A stretch of 64,000 nt of DNA from Bryobacter sp964387685 (GTDB lineage: Bacteria; Acidobacteriota; Terriglobia; Bryobacterales; Bryobacteraceae), in assembly GCA_964387685.1 (NCBI GenBank), contig CAYLXK010000001.1:434001-498000 (forward strand). Direction: 5' to 3'. The position numbers were made by a program, and so were the translations under genes. The notes under the pieces are model-generated. The model searched no databases. It was not told where the DNA came from and saw only the letters and a list, made by a program, of their open reading frames with translations. How positions within the stretch are numbered: the stretch's first letter is position 1; each line of letters begins with the position of its first letter. This document shows positions 42,073 to 51,532 of the stretch, one piece after another.

Positions 42073-44527
42073 ATTCCCGCTCGATTTGCTGCGTCTCCTC
42101 GCGCATCGCTGCGTTGTCTCGCCCCTCGTTGCGCAGGATCTTAAAAATACGGAGTGCCGACCTGTACTCTTCAATCGCCTTCGCCCGCTTGGCCTGCCCT
42201 TCCAGCGCGCTCGCCAGTGCCGCATGGGCTTCGGCCACCTCGCCCAAGGCCCCGGCGTTGGCCGGGTTCATCCGCGACAGCTTTTCGCGTTCCTCCAGGG
42301 CTACTTGCGCATATTCCAACGCCTCGTTGGACCGCCCGATCGCGAGTAACGCTCGCGATGTGTTTACGCGTGCCGTTTGCAGTAGCGTCTTGGCTCTCAC
42401 GTCTTTTTCATCCGAATCCACCACGCTATGGAACGTAGCCCGCGCCAGCCGGTATTGCTCCAGAGCCTCTTTCGGGTTGCTGGCCCGGTAGAGCGCCACT
42501 CCGAGATTGTTCCGCGCCCAAGCTTCCCCTAGCTGGTACTGCACGTTCGTCGGGTCCAGACTCAGCACCGCCGTTTCAATGTCCAGCGCCCGACGGTAAC
42601 GCTCCACGGCCGGCGCTAGCTTGCCTAAGTACATCTCAATGCTTCCCATCCGGGCAAGCGCCAATGCCAGCGCGCGCTGGTCGCTCCGATTGGAAGGGTC
42701 CAGCGCCGCCAATTCCTCGTACATTTTCAACGCCTCTTGGCGGGTTTCCAGCACCCCCGCGTAGTCGGCCATTTGCGATAGGCTCCCGCTCAGCGTCGTC
42801 AGGCTGGATGCCAGCGCCCGCTTTCGCGTCAGGTTGGCCGGGTCGCCCTCATACTGCGCCTGCCGGATCCCTAGCGCCTTGCGTTCATACTGCAAACTGC
42901 CGTGCGCATCCCCAACAGCCCGCAGCGCCGCGCTGATTCGGGCGTAGGTGGTTGCCAATTTGTCGCTGGTCTCCTGGAAATCCGCTGCCTTCGTTGCCAC
43001 CTTCCGCAGACCCTCTCGAATCGCCTCGGATTTGCGGTAGCTATCCAGGGCAGCCGCGGTCATGCCTAGATTCTGCGAACCCGGCCTTCCCTGAATATCG
43101 CCAATCTTCTCGTAGGCGGACGCTAATTCCTCTTTTAGCCGGGGGTCGGCCGTATCCTGCCGCGCCAATTCGTCTAGATACTGCAATGCGCTCCGCACCA
43201 GCTTGGCGCGCACCGGCGTCGCCCCTTGCAGAGTAGCCAGTGCCTCATCGTTCACAAACATCACTTCATTGGCCAGCTTGCGTACCTGCTCGAAGCGCTG
43301 CCGCGCGTTCTCGTAATTTACCCTTGCTTGGTTGGCCTGGTACAGGGCCGCCCCCACCGCTACGGTCAAGGCCAGCGTCGCTGCCGTCGCCGCCGCCACC
43401 AGCGCCCGGTTCCGCCGCACGAATTTCTCAAAGCGGTACCGCAGCGTGTACGGCCTGGCTGAGACCGGCCGCAATTCCAAATGCCTCCGGATGTCTTCAG
43501 CCAAGGCGTCCGCGCTTCGGTAGCGCTGCTCTTTTTCGAATTCGAGCGCCTTTCGCGTGATGTTGTCGAGATCGTCCTCGAGCTTCGCATCCTTGGTCAC
43601 TTCGCTAGGCTTGGGCGGGCTTTCTTTTCTTAATCGCTCCAGGATTTGCACGGGTGAAAGCCCGCTGAAATCGAAGGCGGGCTTACCCGTCAGCAGGAAA
43701 TACAGAATCCTGCCCAGTTCGTAGCAATCGCAATCCAGGCTTAAAGGCTCGCCGCGCAATTGCTCCGGGCTCGCCCACCAGGGCGTCAGCGCGGGGGCCA
43801 GCGTCAGCGTGGCGCCCCCGTCGCCTTGGTCGGCTTCCTCCTGCGTCTTCATCAGGCGCGCAATCCCAAAGTCCACCAGCTTCGCGCAGCCCGCCCCAGT
43901 CACGAGAATGTTGCCCGGCTTCAGGTCTCCATGTACGATCAGGCTGCGGTGCGCGCTTGCCACGCCTTCGCAAATTTGCAGAAACAGATCCAGCTTTTCT
44001 CGCAAACTTGGCTGGTTCTGCTCCAGCCATTCCTGCAGATTCTTCCCCTCAATGTACTCGGTCACCAGAAATGGCAGCCCGTCGTTGCTAACGCCGCCAT
44101 CCAGCATCCGTACGATGTTTTCGTGCTGTAGCCGGGCTAGAATCTGCCGCTCCATCCGGAAGCGCCGCAAAAGGTATTCGTTGGTATGCGAAAAACGGAT
44201 GATCTTCACCGCCACCCGCATCGGAAAACCGTCTACTTCGCGGGTGGCCAGGTAGACGCTTCCCATCCCCCCGCGCGCGATGAGCTTTTCGATCCGGTAT
44301 TCGCCGATCGAGCGCCCCTCAAGGGCATCGCCAAAGCCCGCCAGTTGCACGGGGGCCTCTTCTAGAAACTCTTCAGCGTCGTCGAAGCTCGCAAGCAAAC
44401 TGCGGACTTCCTCCGCCAGCTCCGTATCCCCATCCGTCACTCTCGCTACGTAGGAGCCCCGCTGCTCCACCGGCAGTTCCACCGCGTCGTGGAGAATCTG
44501 CTTGACTTGTTCCCAGCGCTTATCCAC
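41981..44527 (-). CDS. Membrane Ser/Thr protein kinase with C-terminal TPRs (cassette A)
   Basis: 848 residues. The kinase domain (about 75-350) has the Gly loop ARGGMGSVY, K108 in RVAVKI, the catalytic loop VHGDLKPGN (D201; the usual HRD Arg is Gly), DFG at 219-221 and SPEQ. A transmembrane helix follows at about 375-396, then about 430 residues of TPR-like helices, presumably periplasmic. The ECF sigma gene overlaps its start by 8 bp, so kinase and sigma are translationally coupled. I infer that the kinase controls the sigma factor by phosphorylation, replacing an anti-sigma factor. Its 3' end overlaps gluQ. Confidence 0.9.
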   Translation of the reverse strand: MDKRWEQVKQILHDAVELPVEQRGSYVARVTDGDTELAEEVRSLLASFDDAEEFLEEAPVQLAGFGDALEGRSIGEYRIEKLIARGGMGSVYLATREVDGFPMRVAVKIIRFSHTNEYLLRRFRMERQILARLQHENIVRMLDGGVSNDGLPFLVTEYIEGKNLQEWLEQNQPSLREKLDLFLQICEGVASAHRSLIVHGDLKPGNILVTGAGCAKLVDFGIARLMKTQEEADQGDGGATLTLAPALTPWWASPEQLRGEPLSLDCDCYELGRILYFLLTGKPAFDFSGLSPVQILERLRKESPPKPSEVTKDAKLEDDLDNITRKALEFEKEQRYRSADALAEDIRRHLELRPVSARPYTLRYRFEKFVRRNRALVAAATAATLALTVAVGAALYQANQARVNYENARQRFEQVRKLANEVMFVNDEALATLQGATPVRAKLVRSALQYLDELARQDTADPRLKEELASAYEKIGDIQGRPGSQNLGMTAAALDSYRKSEAIREGLRKVATKAADFQETSDKLATTYARISAALRAVGDAHGSLQYERKALGIRQAQYEGDPANLTRKRALASSLTTLSGSLSQMADYAGVLETRQEALKMYEELAALDPSNRSDQRALALALARMGSIEMYLGKLAPAVERYRRALDIETAVLSLDPTNVQYQLGEAWARNNLGVALYRASNPKEALEQYRLARATFHSVVDSDEKDVRAKTLLQTARVNTSRALLAIGRSNEALEYAQVALEEREKLSRMNPANAGALGEVAEAHAALASALEGQAKRAKAIEEYRSALRIFKILRNEGRDNAAMREETQQIEREFRRLEGNVGAESDRAATPASPKTKVRRESN

Positions 44528-45170
44528 GCCCGCCCGTTTCCGGCAGTTCGTCCGGATTCATCCGTGAAAGCTCCCGGAATAGCCACGCCTTCGCGGTTAC
44601 CCAATCTCGCTTCACCGTCGCGGGAGACACTCCCACGATTCCCGCCGTTTCTTCAATCGAAAGGCCCGCGAAAAAGCGCAATTCCACGATCTTCGCCTGT
44701 TGCGGATCCACCTTGGCTAGAGTCTTCAGCGCGTCGTCCAGCGCCACGATCTCCCAATGCTTCTTCTCGGGCACTCCCAACGCTTCATCCAGGCTCAAGG
44801 CCGCGAAGCCCGCTCCCCGCTTTTGGGCGCGCGTCGCGCGTATGTGGTCCACCAGGATCCGGCGGATCATCTGCGCCGCAATTCCAAAGAAATGAGCTCG
44901 GCCCTTCCAGTGCACTTCGCGCTGATTGATCAGCCGCATGTAGGCTTCATGCACCAGCGCCGTGGCCTGCAGCGTATGTCCCGGAGCTTCAAAGCGCATG
45001 TAGCTCGCCGCCAGCCTTCTTAGCTCGTCGTACACAAGCGGCAACAAGTCCGCCAAGGCCTGACGGTTGCCGTCCGACCAGCTTTGCAACAGTTGCGTAA
45101 CGTCTTGCCCTTCGACCGGCGCGCTCATGTCCTTCTCGAAATCCACGTCCAGCGTACCACTTGTGCCCAC
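44520..45170 (-). CDS. ECF sigma factor paired with kinase (cassette A)
   Basis: 216 residues, of the ECF type numerous in Acidobacteria and Planctomycetes (resembling TIGR02999). Region 2 contains HTLQATALVHEAYMRL and FFGIAAQMIRRILVDHIRA. Region 4 is at about 140-200 with KIVELRFFAGLSIEETAGI and SPATVKRDWVTAKAWL. The GTG start at 45170 is chosen over ATG 45128 because GGGAGGA stands six bases before it. No anti-sigma gene is present; the neighbour is the membrane kinase. Confidence 0.9.
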   Translation of the reverse strand: MGTSGTLDVDFEKDMSAPVEGQDVTQLLQSWSDGNRQALADLLPLVYDELRRLAASYMRFEAPGHTLQATALVHEAYMRLINQREVHWKGRAHFFGIAAQMIRRILVDHIRATRAQKRGAGFAALSLDEALGVPEKKHWEIVALDDALKTLAKVDPQQAKIVELRFFAGLSIEETAGIVGVSPATVKRDWVTAKAWLFRELSRMNPDELPETGGRG

Positions 45171-45176
45171 GTAAAT

Positions 45177-45183
45177 TCCTCCC
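45177..45183 (-). promoter_or_regulatory. Strong Shine-Dalgarno that fixes the cassette-A sigma start
   Basis: On the minus strand GGGAGGA, six bases before GTG 45170. It stands out because most genes in this window lack an obvious ribosome-binding site, and it argues for the 216-residue form. Confidence 0.7.
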
Positions 45184-45248
45184 TATCCAAGTTCTACGCG
45201 TTAGCCGCCGTTTCGTTCGGCTCAACGTTGAAAAACATCTCGCCAACC

Positions 45249-46367
45249 CTAATCCAATCGCTTCCGGAAGCGCCTGGTACTGATGCTCAGGATGGCAAAT
45301 CCCAGGACCCCCAGGGCCGCCATTTGTGGCCATAGTACTTCTAGACCCGCTCCCTTCAGAAAAATCCCTCTCACAATCTCCATGAAATACCGCATCGGAT
45401 TTACGAAAGTCACCCCTTGGACTAGCTCGGGCATATTCCGAATCGGGAAGCTGAATCCGCTCAACATGAATGCCGGTTGAAAGACGAACAGGGTCATCAT
45501 CATCGCCTGCTGCTGTGTGTTCGCTATTGTCGAGATCAACAAACCCAGGCCTAAACTGCACGCCAAAAACAGGAGGCTCGCGGCCACTAGCAGCGCGGGA
45601 TCCCCACGCATCGGCACTTGGAAAACCAGCATGGCCACGCCGCTAATGAACACCAACTGGCCCAGACCAATCAAGGCAAACGGCAGCGTCTTGCCGAGCA
45701 TCAATTCCAACGGCCGGATCGGCGTCACCATCAACTGCTCCATCGTGCCGATCTCCTTCTCGCGCACAATCGCCATCGAAGTCAACGTCAACGTCACCAG
45801 CATGATGATGTTTACCAGGATTCCCGGCACAAAGTATAGGCGGCTCCTCAAATCTGGATTGAACCAGACACGCGTCTCCGCGCGCATCCCCGGCCGTGCC
45901 CTTCGGCTTCGCGCCGCCTCTGCCGCGCGGCTTTGTGAGAACGCGTTCACCACCGCCCGGCACTGTGCCGACACCAGGCTCGCGGTGTTGGAGTTCGTTC
46001 CATCGACTAGCACCTGCACCTCGGCCTCGCGGCCTCTCTCTAAGTCGGCGGAAAAGCTGGGCAACACCCGCACTACCGCGTCCACACGGCTCCGGTCGAG
46101 CAGGTCCTGCGCTTCCCTCTCGTTTCCTGCTACCGCCACCAACGTGAACCGCCCTGACCCTTCAAAATGCTCCAATAAGCCTCTGGCGCCCTCGCCGCGA
46201 TCCTGGTCCATCCATGCGATCTTGACGTGCTCGACATCCAGATTCACCGCATAACCGAACACCAGCAGTTGCACCAGCGGCGGCACGATCAGCGTCGCCC
46301 GCATTCTCGGCTCCCGCAGCGTCTGTTTCAACTCCTTGCGCGCAATCTCCCAAATCCGTTCCCACAT
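45249..46367 (-). CDS. ABC-2 type exporter permease (YbhR-like)
   Basis: 372 residues. One N-terminal transmembrane helix (about 22-42), a large extracytoplasmic domain (about 45-175) and five C-terminal helices, the ABC-2 permease layout. Typical stretches are VREKEIGTMEQLMVTPIRPLELMLGK and FPIRNMPELVQGVTFVNPMRYFMEIVRGIFLKG. It is the last gene of the efflux operon, 3 bp after the sister permease, with which it should form a heterodimer. Confidence 0.9.
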   Translation of the reverse strand: MWERIWEIARKELKQTLREPRMRATLIVPPLVQLLVFGYAVNLDVEHVKIAWMDQDRGEGARGLLEHFEGSGRFTLVAVAGNEREAQDLLDRSRVDAVVRVLPSFSADLERGREAEVQVLVDGTNSNTASLVSAQCRAVVNAFSQSRAAEAARSRRARPGMRAETRVWFNPDLRSRLYFVPGILVNIIMLVTLTLTSMAIVREKEIGTMEQLMVTPIRPLELMLGKTLPFALIGLGQLVFISGVAMLVFQVPMRGDPALLVAASLLFLACSLGLGLLISTIANTQQQAMMMTLFVFQPAFMLSGFSFPIRNMPELVQGVTFVNPMRYFMEIVRGIFLKGAGLEVLWPQMAALGVLGFAILSISTRRFRKRLD

Positions 46368-46370
46368 CGC

Positions 46371-47477
46371 CTAGGCCACCTTCTGCTTCATCTTCCCCAC
46401 CGCCACCCGGAAAACGACCACGCCATACACTCCCAGCGCCAAAATCTCCGCCCACAAGAATTCCCAGCCAATCCCTTTCAGAAAAATCCCCTTGAGTATC
46501 GTCACAAAATACCGGGCCGGCACCACATGCGACAACACCTGGATCGCTTGCGGCATGTTCTCCAACGAGTAAATGAATCCGCTCAACAGAAAGGCCGGCA
46601 GAAAGCTCGAAAGCATACTCAACTGGTAGGCGATCAACTGGTTGCGCGTCACCGTGGAAAGCAGGATCCCCCAGCACAGCGCGCCCAGGCAAAAGAGCGC
46701 CGACGTCCCAACCAGCAGCAAAGGGCTGCCTCTCAGAGGCACGTCAAAGAGCAGCAATCCCGTCGCGATCGCTATCGCCATATCGATCATTCCCACCGCG
46801 AAGTACGCCGCCAGTTTTCCCAGCAGGAATTCCACCGGCTGCAGCGGCGTCGACAGTAACTGCTCCATCGTGCCGTTCTCCCATTCCCTGGCCACGCATA
46901 GGCTCGTCAGCACCGCCGCCACGATCATCAGAATTACCGCGATGAGTCCGGGTACGATATAGTTCCGGCTCTTCAAGTCGCTGTTGAACACCACCCGCAC
47001 GCGCGTGTCCACGCCAGAAGCTTTTACTCCCTGCCGTTCCGCTCCATAAATCAGCACCAGCCCCTCTGCGTAGCCCAGCGCGATGTTTGCCGTGTTGGAA
47101 TCGCTGCCATCGAGAATCAACTGCACCTTGGCTTCTCGCCCCGCCTGTAGATCGGCGGCGAAGCCGGGCAGGATGTTGATCCCGATTAGCGCTTGGCTGC
47201 GCAGGATGGCCCGGTCCAGATCCTTTGGCCGCTCCACCGCTTCCACCAATCGAAAATATCGGCTCCCCCGAAATCGCTCGATCAATTCGCGGGACTCCAC
47301 GCTCCGGTCCAGATCGTGGATCGCCGTCGGAATCTGGTCCACATCCAGGCTCAGCGCATACCCGAAAAGCAGGAGCAGCAAGAGCGGCATTGCCAGCGCC
47401 ATATACAAGCTCAAAGGGTCCCGCAATATATGCAGAAACTCCTTGTACGCCACCGCCTTCCACCGGCGGAAACTCAC
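46371..47477 (-). CDS. ABC-2 type exporter permease (YbhS-like)
   Basis: 368 residues with the same layout as its neighbour: one helix at about 25-42, an extracytoplasmic domain, then five helices. Signature stretches are REWENGTMEQLLSTPLQPVEFLLGK and YSLENMPQAIQVLSHVVPARYFV. The start overlaps the stop of ATPase B by 4 bp. With the YbhR-like subunit it forms the membrane part of an exporter. Confidence 0.9.
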   Translation of the reverse strand: MSFRRWKAVAYKEFLHILRDPLSLYMALAMPLLLLLLFGYALSLDVDQIPTAIHDLDRSVESRELIERFRGSRYFRLVEAVERPKDLDRAILRSQALIGINILPGFAADLQAGREAKVQLILDGSDSNTANIALGYAEGLVLIYGAERQGVKASGVDTRVRVVFNSDLKSRNYIVPGLIAVILMIVAAVLTSLCVAREWENGTMEQLLSTPLQPVEFLLGKLAAYFAVGMIDMAIAIATGLLLFDVPLRGSPLLLVGTSALFCLGALCWGILLSTVTRNQLIAYQLSMLSSFLPAFLLSGFIYSLENMPQAIQVLSHVVPARYFVTILKGIFLKGIGWEFLWAEILALGVYGVVVFRVAVGKMKQKVA

Positions 47478-48217
47478 GCGCGCCCCGCCTCCCGCTCAAT
47501 GCTCTCCACAAACACCTGCTCCATCGACCCCGCTCCGTGTTGGGTTTTCAATTCCGCGGGCGAGCCCAAAGCGATCATGCGCCCTGCATAGAGAAGCGCA
47601 ACGCGATTGCAGTATTCCGCTTCATCCATGTAGTGCGTTGTCACAAAAATTGTCTGCCCCGCTTCGCTCATCCGATAAATCAAGTCCCAGAAACTTCGCC
47701 GCGCCATCGGGTCTACTCCGCTTGTCGGTTCGTCCAAGAACAAAATTGGGGGCTCGTGCAAAATGGCGCATCCCAGAGCCAGGCGCTGCTTAAGGCCCGC
47801 CGGCAAGTCCCGCGTCATCGCTTTCTCGTGGCCCGCAAGGTCGGCCATCTCCAGCGCATAGCGCTTCCGCTCGGCGCGCTTTTGCTTTGGCACCCCATAA
47901 ATGCCGCTGAAAAAATCGATGTTCTCTTCCGCCTGCAAATCGTCGTACAGAGAGAACTTCTGCGACATGTAGCCGATCCGCGCCCTCACTCGCTCCGCTT
48001 CCCGCGCCACATCGAAACCGGCCACCCTTCCCAGCCCCGACGTCGGCGTCAAGAGCCCGCACAAGATGCGAATGGTCGTGCTCTTCCCCGCGCCATTGGG
48101 CCCCAGAAAGCCGAAAATCTCGCCGCGCTCCACGCGCAAGCTCACATGGTCCACCGCCACGAAGTCGCCAAAGCGCTTCGTCAGATTCTCCAACACTACG
48201 GCCGCTTCTCCGCTCAC
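47474..48217 (-). CDS. ABC exporter ATPase B (like the C-terminal half of YbhF)
   Basis: 247 residues. The GTG at 48217 overlaps the upstream ATPase stop in GTGA; a longer frame to 48421 only shadows that gene. Walker A is GPNGAGKST, the signature region is LPAGLKQRLALG (atypical, lacking the SGG), and Walker B is ILFLDEPTSGVDP. Post-signature elements include FVTTHYMDEAEYC. The degenerate signature is typical of the second domain of YbhF-type double ATPases. Confidence 0.9.
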   Translation of the reverse strand: MSGEAAVVLENLTKRFGDFVAVDHVSLRVERGEIFGFLGPNGAGKSTTIRILCGLLTPTSGLGRVAGFDVAREAERVRARIGYMSQKFSLYDDLQAEENIDFFSGIYGVPKQKRAERKRYALEMADLAGHEKAMTRDLPAGLKQRLALGCAILHEPPILFLDEPTSGVDPMARRSFWDLIYRMSEAGQTIFVTTHYMDEAEYCNRVALLYAGRMIALGSPAELKTQHGAGSMEQVFVESIEREAGRA

Positions 48218-49068
48218 GCACGCCTGCCGATCTCGGCGATCAACACATCTTCCAGGCTGGGCCGTATCCGTTCCGCCGCCACGCCATAAGCTTCCAGCCG
48301 CGTCCCGGCCTCCACCAACACATGCAGCTCCGCCCCGCTCATGGTCACGCTCCGGACGCCCGCCCGCGCCTCTAACTCTTCCTTCGTCTCCCGCAGCTTC
48401 ACCCCGCGCACCGCGTAGCACTCTTCCGGCAAGGCGCTCTTCAGTCCATCGGGCGTATCTACGGCAATCAACCGCCCCTCATGCATTAACGCCACGCGAT
48501 GGCAACGCTCCGCTTCGTCCAAGTAGGCGGTCGTCGCCACCACGGTCAGTCCCTCGCGCACCAGTTCCTCGAGAATCTGCCAGAAGTCTCGCCGGCTTAG
48601 CGGGTCCACGCCATTGGTCGGCTCATCGAGAAGCAATACCTGCGGCTGATGCAGTAACGTGCACATCAGGGACAGCTTCTGCTTCATCCCCCCCGAAAGC
48701 TTCGCCGCCGCGCGCTTTCGGAACGGCCCCATGCGGGTCATGGCGAGCAGCTTGTCCTTCAGATCCTCCCTCTCGGACCCCACAATGCCATAGAGGTCCG
48801 CGTAGAAGTCCATGTTCTCTTCCACACTCAAATCTCCATAAAGCCCAAATCGCTGCGCCATGTATCCGAGCGAACCTTCCACGCGCGCTTCTCCCGCGTC
48901 CGCATCCACCAGTCCCGCCATCATCCGCAGAGTGGTCGTTTTCCCCGCTCCATCCGGGCCTACCAGTCCAAACACCTCCCCACCAGCTACCGCAAAGCTC
49001 ACGCCCCGCACCGCCTCCACGGCTCCAAAGCGCCGCGCCAAATTCTTCACCTCCACCCTGGCGCTCAT
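48214..49068 (-). CDS. ABC exporter ATPase A (like the N-terminal half of YbhF)
   Basis: 284 residues. Walker A is GPDGAGKTT, signature LSGGMKQKLSLM, Walker B VLLLDEPTNGVDP, and a switch region ATTAYLDEAERC. It has a C-terminal extension of about 70 residues (EAYGVAAERIRPSLEDVLI). Its ATG overlaps the HlyD stop (ATGA). Together with ATPase B it supplies the two nucleotide-binding domains that E. coli YbhF has in one chain. Confidence 0.9.
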   Translation of the reverse strand: MSARVEVKNLARRFGAVEAVRGVSFAVAGGEVFGLVGPDGAGKTTTLRMMAGLVDADAGEARVEGSLGYMAQRFGLYGDLSVEENMDFYADLYGIVGSEREDLKDKLLAMTRMGPFRKRAAAKLSGGMKQKLSLMCTLLHQPQVLLLDEPTNGVDPLSRRDFWQILEELVREGLTVVATTAYLDEAERCHRVALMHEGRLIAVDTPDGLKSALPEECYAVRGVKLRETKEELEARAGVRSVTMSGAELHVLVEAGTRLEAYGVAAERIRPSLEDVLIAEIGRRA

Positions 49069-50237
49069 TTCGCTAGCTCGATCTCAGCGTCCACCGGCAT
49101 GTTCAACTTCAATTCACGACCCGGATTTGCGAGGTCGATCTTGATTCGATAAACCAGCTTCACCCGCTCTTCCTGCGTCTGAATCTGCTTCGGCGTAAAT
49201 TCGGCCTCGCTCGCAATAAACGTAATCTTGCCCGGATAAATCTTGCCGGGATACGAATCCGTCCTCACGCTTACCGGCATTCCCAGCCGCACCCGCCCCA
49301 GTTGGTTCTCCGGCACATAGCCGCGTAACCAAGGGTGGTCGATGTCTCCCAAGGTCAGCACCGGAGAGCCCGCCGGCAACACCTCTCCCACATTCGCGCT
49401 CTTCACCATCACCACTCCGTCGATGGTAGATTCCGCCACCGCATCGGACAATTGCGTCTCCACCGCCCCCACACCCGCCTTGGCCCTCGTTATCTCCGCC
49501 CGTCTAGCCGTTAACTCCTGCCCCTTGCGCTGTATGTCCAGACTCTGCGCCTTGGTCCACCGTAGGGCCGCTTGCGCCCGCGCCAAGTTTGCTTGTCCCG
49601 CTTCGATATCTGTCTTGCGGGGCCCTTCTTGCAACAAGGCCAGCCGCTCTTCGGCGCTCCGTAACTGCGCCCGGACGGCGGCCAACTTCGTGCGGAATTG
49701 TTCAAACTGCGCCTGGCTAATGTCTTCTCGGGCCACAAGCTTGGTGGCGCGCTCGAAGTCGGCCTCCGCCTGCGTCCGCAGCGCCGTTAGTTCGCTCACG
49801 GCCGAGCGCGCCTGCTCTATCTCTTGCGGCCTTGCGCCCTCCTCCAGTTCCCGTAGCTTCGCCCTGGCCTGTCGGATCTCGCTCTCGCGCACTGCCGCCT
49901 CGCTCGCCATGGCCTCGCGCTGGTAAAGGATCGCGGTTTGGATCTGCTCCAGTTGCGATTCCGCCATCGCCACACCCGCCGCATCTCGTTCCTTGAAACG
50001 TTGGATTTGCTCCGCGTCCAGCCGGGCCAACTTCATCCCCTTCGTCACGCTGGCCCCTTCGTCGGTCCACAGTTCCACCAGCCGTCCCGCCGTCTTGAAG
50101 GCCACATCCACCTTCCTGAATTCGATGTTGCCGCTCAACCGCAACACATCCTCGTCTTGTCCGCGCATTCGGCTCCACGCAAAATATCCGCCCACTGCCG
50201 CCAGCGCTATGACCGCCGCCAAAATCTTGATCTTCAC
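49065..50237 (-). CDS. HlyD/YbhG-family periplasmic adaptor
   Basis: 390 residues with a GTG start overlapping the TolC-like stop (GTGA). A membrane anchor/signal (about 4-22) is followed by a split lipoyl/barrel-sandwich domain (about 38-70 and 265-300), a long alpha-helical hairpin (about 75-255, rich in Glu/Arg/Ala) and a beta-barrel domain with PWLRGYVPENQLGRVRLGMPV. It bridges the inner-membrane ABC complex to the TolC-like channel. Confidence 0.9.
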   Translation of the reverse strand: MKIKILAAVIALAAVGGYFAWSRMRGQDEDVLRLSGNIEFRKVDVAFKTAGRLVELWTDEGASVTKGMKLARLDAEQIQRFKERDAAGVAMAESQLEQIQTAILYQREAMASEAAVRESEIRQARAKLRELEEGARPQEIEQARSAVSELTALRTQAEADFERATKLVAREDISQAQFEQFRTKLAAVRAQLRSAEERLALLQEGPRKTDIEAGQANLARAQAALRWTKAQSLDIQRKGQELTARRAEITRAKAGVGAVETQLSDAVAESTIDGVVMVKSANVGEVLPAGSPVLTLGDIDHPWLRGYVPENQLGRVRLGMPVSVRTDSYPGKIYPGKITFIASEAEFTPKQIQTQEERVKLVYRIKIDLANPGRELKLNMPVDAEIELAK

Positions 50238-51532
50238 TTTGTAAGTCCCTTCAATGCCGCTTCCATTCCACCGGCCGCCGCCGCCAAATCGATTCGCGCG
50301 AGGTTGAATTGGTACAAGGCCGCCAAGTTGTTGTCCCGCGCTCGCTCCAGCCGGGTTCGAGCATCGATGAGTTCCACGCTCGCGCCCACTCCAGCCTCGT
50401 AGCGCCGCTCGGCCTGCGCGAGTTCGTTCTCCGCCAGTTCCAGTCCCAATCGCGCCGCTCCAATCTGTTCCTGGGTCACCTTCCAGTTACTGAGCGCCAC
50501 TCGTATCTCGAGTTCCACCTGCCGCTCGAGGTCTTTGCGCCGAATCTCGTCCTGCCGCAACAGCACTCCCGCCTCCGCACGCCTCGCCTCCCTCCGCCCT
50601 CCATCGAAAATCGGGACCCTCATCCCGACCGACACCGCCCTCGTGGGCAGTTGTCTGCTTCCATCGCCCAACGATCCGTAATCGCCGCTTGCCACCAAGC
50701 TCGGATATCGCTCCGCGCCGATGCTCGCTAGATTCCACCGCGCCGCTTCCTTGCGCCTTTCCAAGGCCGCCAAATCCGCGCGCTGTCTCTTGCCCACTTC
50801 CAGCGTCGCCGCTAGCTCCGGTGCCCGCTCGCTCCCGTCATCCACCTTGGAAGTCAACGAAATCTCCTGCCCCAAATCCAAACCAATCGCCCGCTTTAGC
50901 TCCAAACGCGCCGTCTCCCTTTCGTTCTCCGCCACCAGGAGCCGCTGCAACGCATTCTGCCGCTCCACTCGAGCCCGCGTTACCTCAATGGCCGTGCCGG
51001 CGCCCGCCTCTCTCTGTCCGTTTGCCAAACGGACCACTCGTTCGGCCAACGCCACATTGGCCCCCGCTGCATCCACCGCCGCCTCGGCCCGCAAAGCCAA
51101 CGTGTACAGCCGCGCCACCTGCGCCATCGTTACTTCCCGCGCGTATTTGGCCTCCGCCTCACTGGCCGATCGCAAGGCCTTGGCCGCCGAGTAGCGCCGC
51201 AGGTTCGAAAAATCCAGGATGCTTTGCGTCGCGCTCGCCCGGTAATCCACAATCGTGAACGGTCCAACAAAGGCCGGCGCTCCTGGAAAACTAATTCCAA
51301 AAGCTGCCAGGTTCCGCGTCTGGCTGGATGCCGAGATGCTCCCCTCGACCGTAGGCAGGAAGGCCCCAAATGCCAGCCTTTCTCGCGCTTCGGCCTGCGC
51401 AATCGATTCCTTCACGAGTTCCAACCGGACGTTCCCCGTCGGCGCCACCGCCAACTCCACCGCCCGCTCCAGGCTCAGTGGCATTGTCTGTCCCGCCAAG
51501 GCTGCGCCAAACAGCATCCAGATCCATCTCAT
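50234..51532 (-). CDS. TolC-family outer-membrane efflux channel
   Basis: 432 residues from ATG 51532, which overlaps the TetR stop (ATGA); the frame continues to 51694 but only as shadow of the TetR gene. A signal peptide (about 1-15) is followed by two repeats of paired long helices and barrel strands: PLSLERAVELA, TQSILDFSNLRRYSAAKALR, REAGAGTAIEVTRARVERQN, and AERRYEAGVGASVELIDART. It is the outer-membrane duct of the exporter. Confidence 0.9.
   Translation of the reverse strand: MRWIWMLFGAALAGQTMPLSLERAVELAVAPTGNVRLELVKESIAQAEARERLAFGAFLPTVEGSISASSQTRNLAAFGISFPGAPAFVGPFTIVDYRASATQSILDFSNLRRYSAAKALRSASEAEAKYAREVTMAQVARLYTLALRAEAAVDAAGANVALAERVVRLANGQREAGAGTAIEVTRARVERQNALQRLLVAENERETARLELKRAIGLDLGQEISLTSKVDDGSERAPELAATLEVGKRQRADLAALERRKEAARWNLASIGAERYPSLVASGDYGSLGDGSRQLPTRAVSVGMRVPIFDGGRREARRAEAGVLLRQDEIRRKDLERQVELEIRVALSNWKVTQEQIGAARLGLELAENELAQAERRYEAGVGASVELIDARTRLERARDNNLAALYQFNLARIDLAAAAGGMEAALKGLTK

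Noticed and set aside
48218..48421. N-terminal extension of ATPase B
   Set aside because: Shadow of the ATPase A C-terminus; GTG 48217 in a GTGA overlap starts right at the conserved domain.
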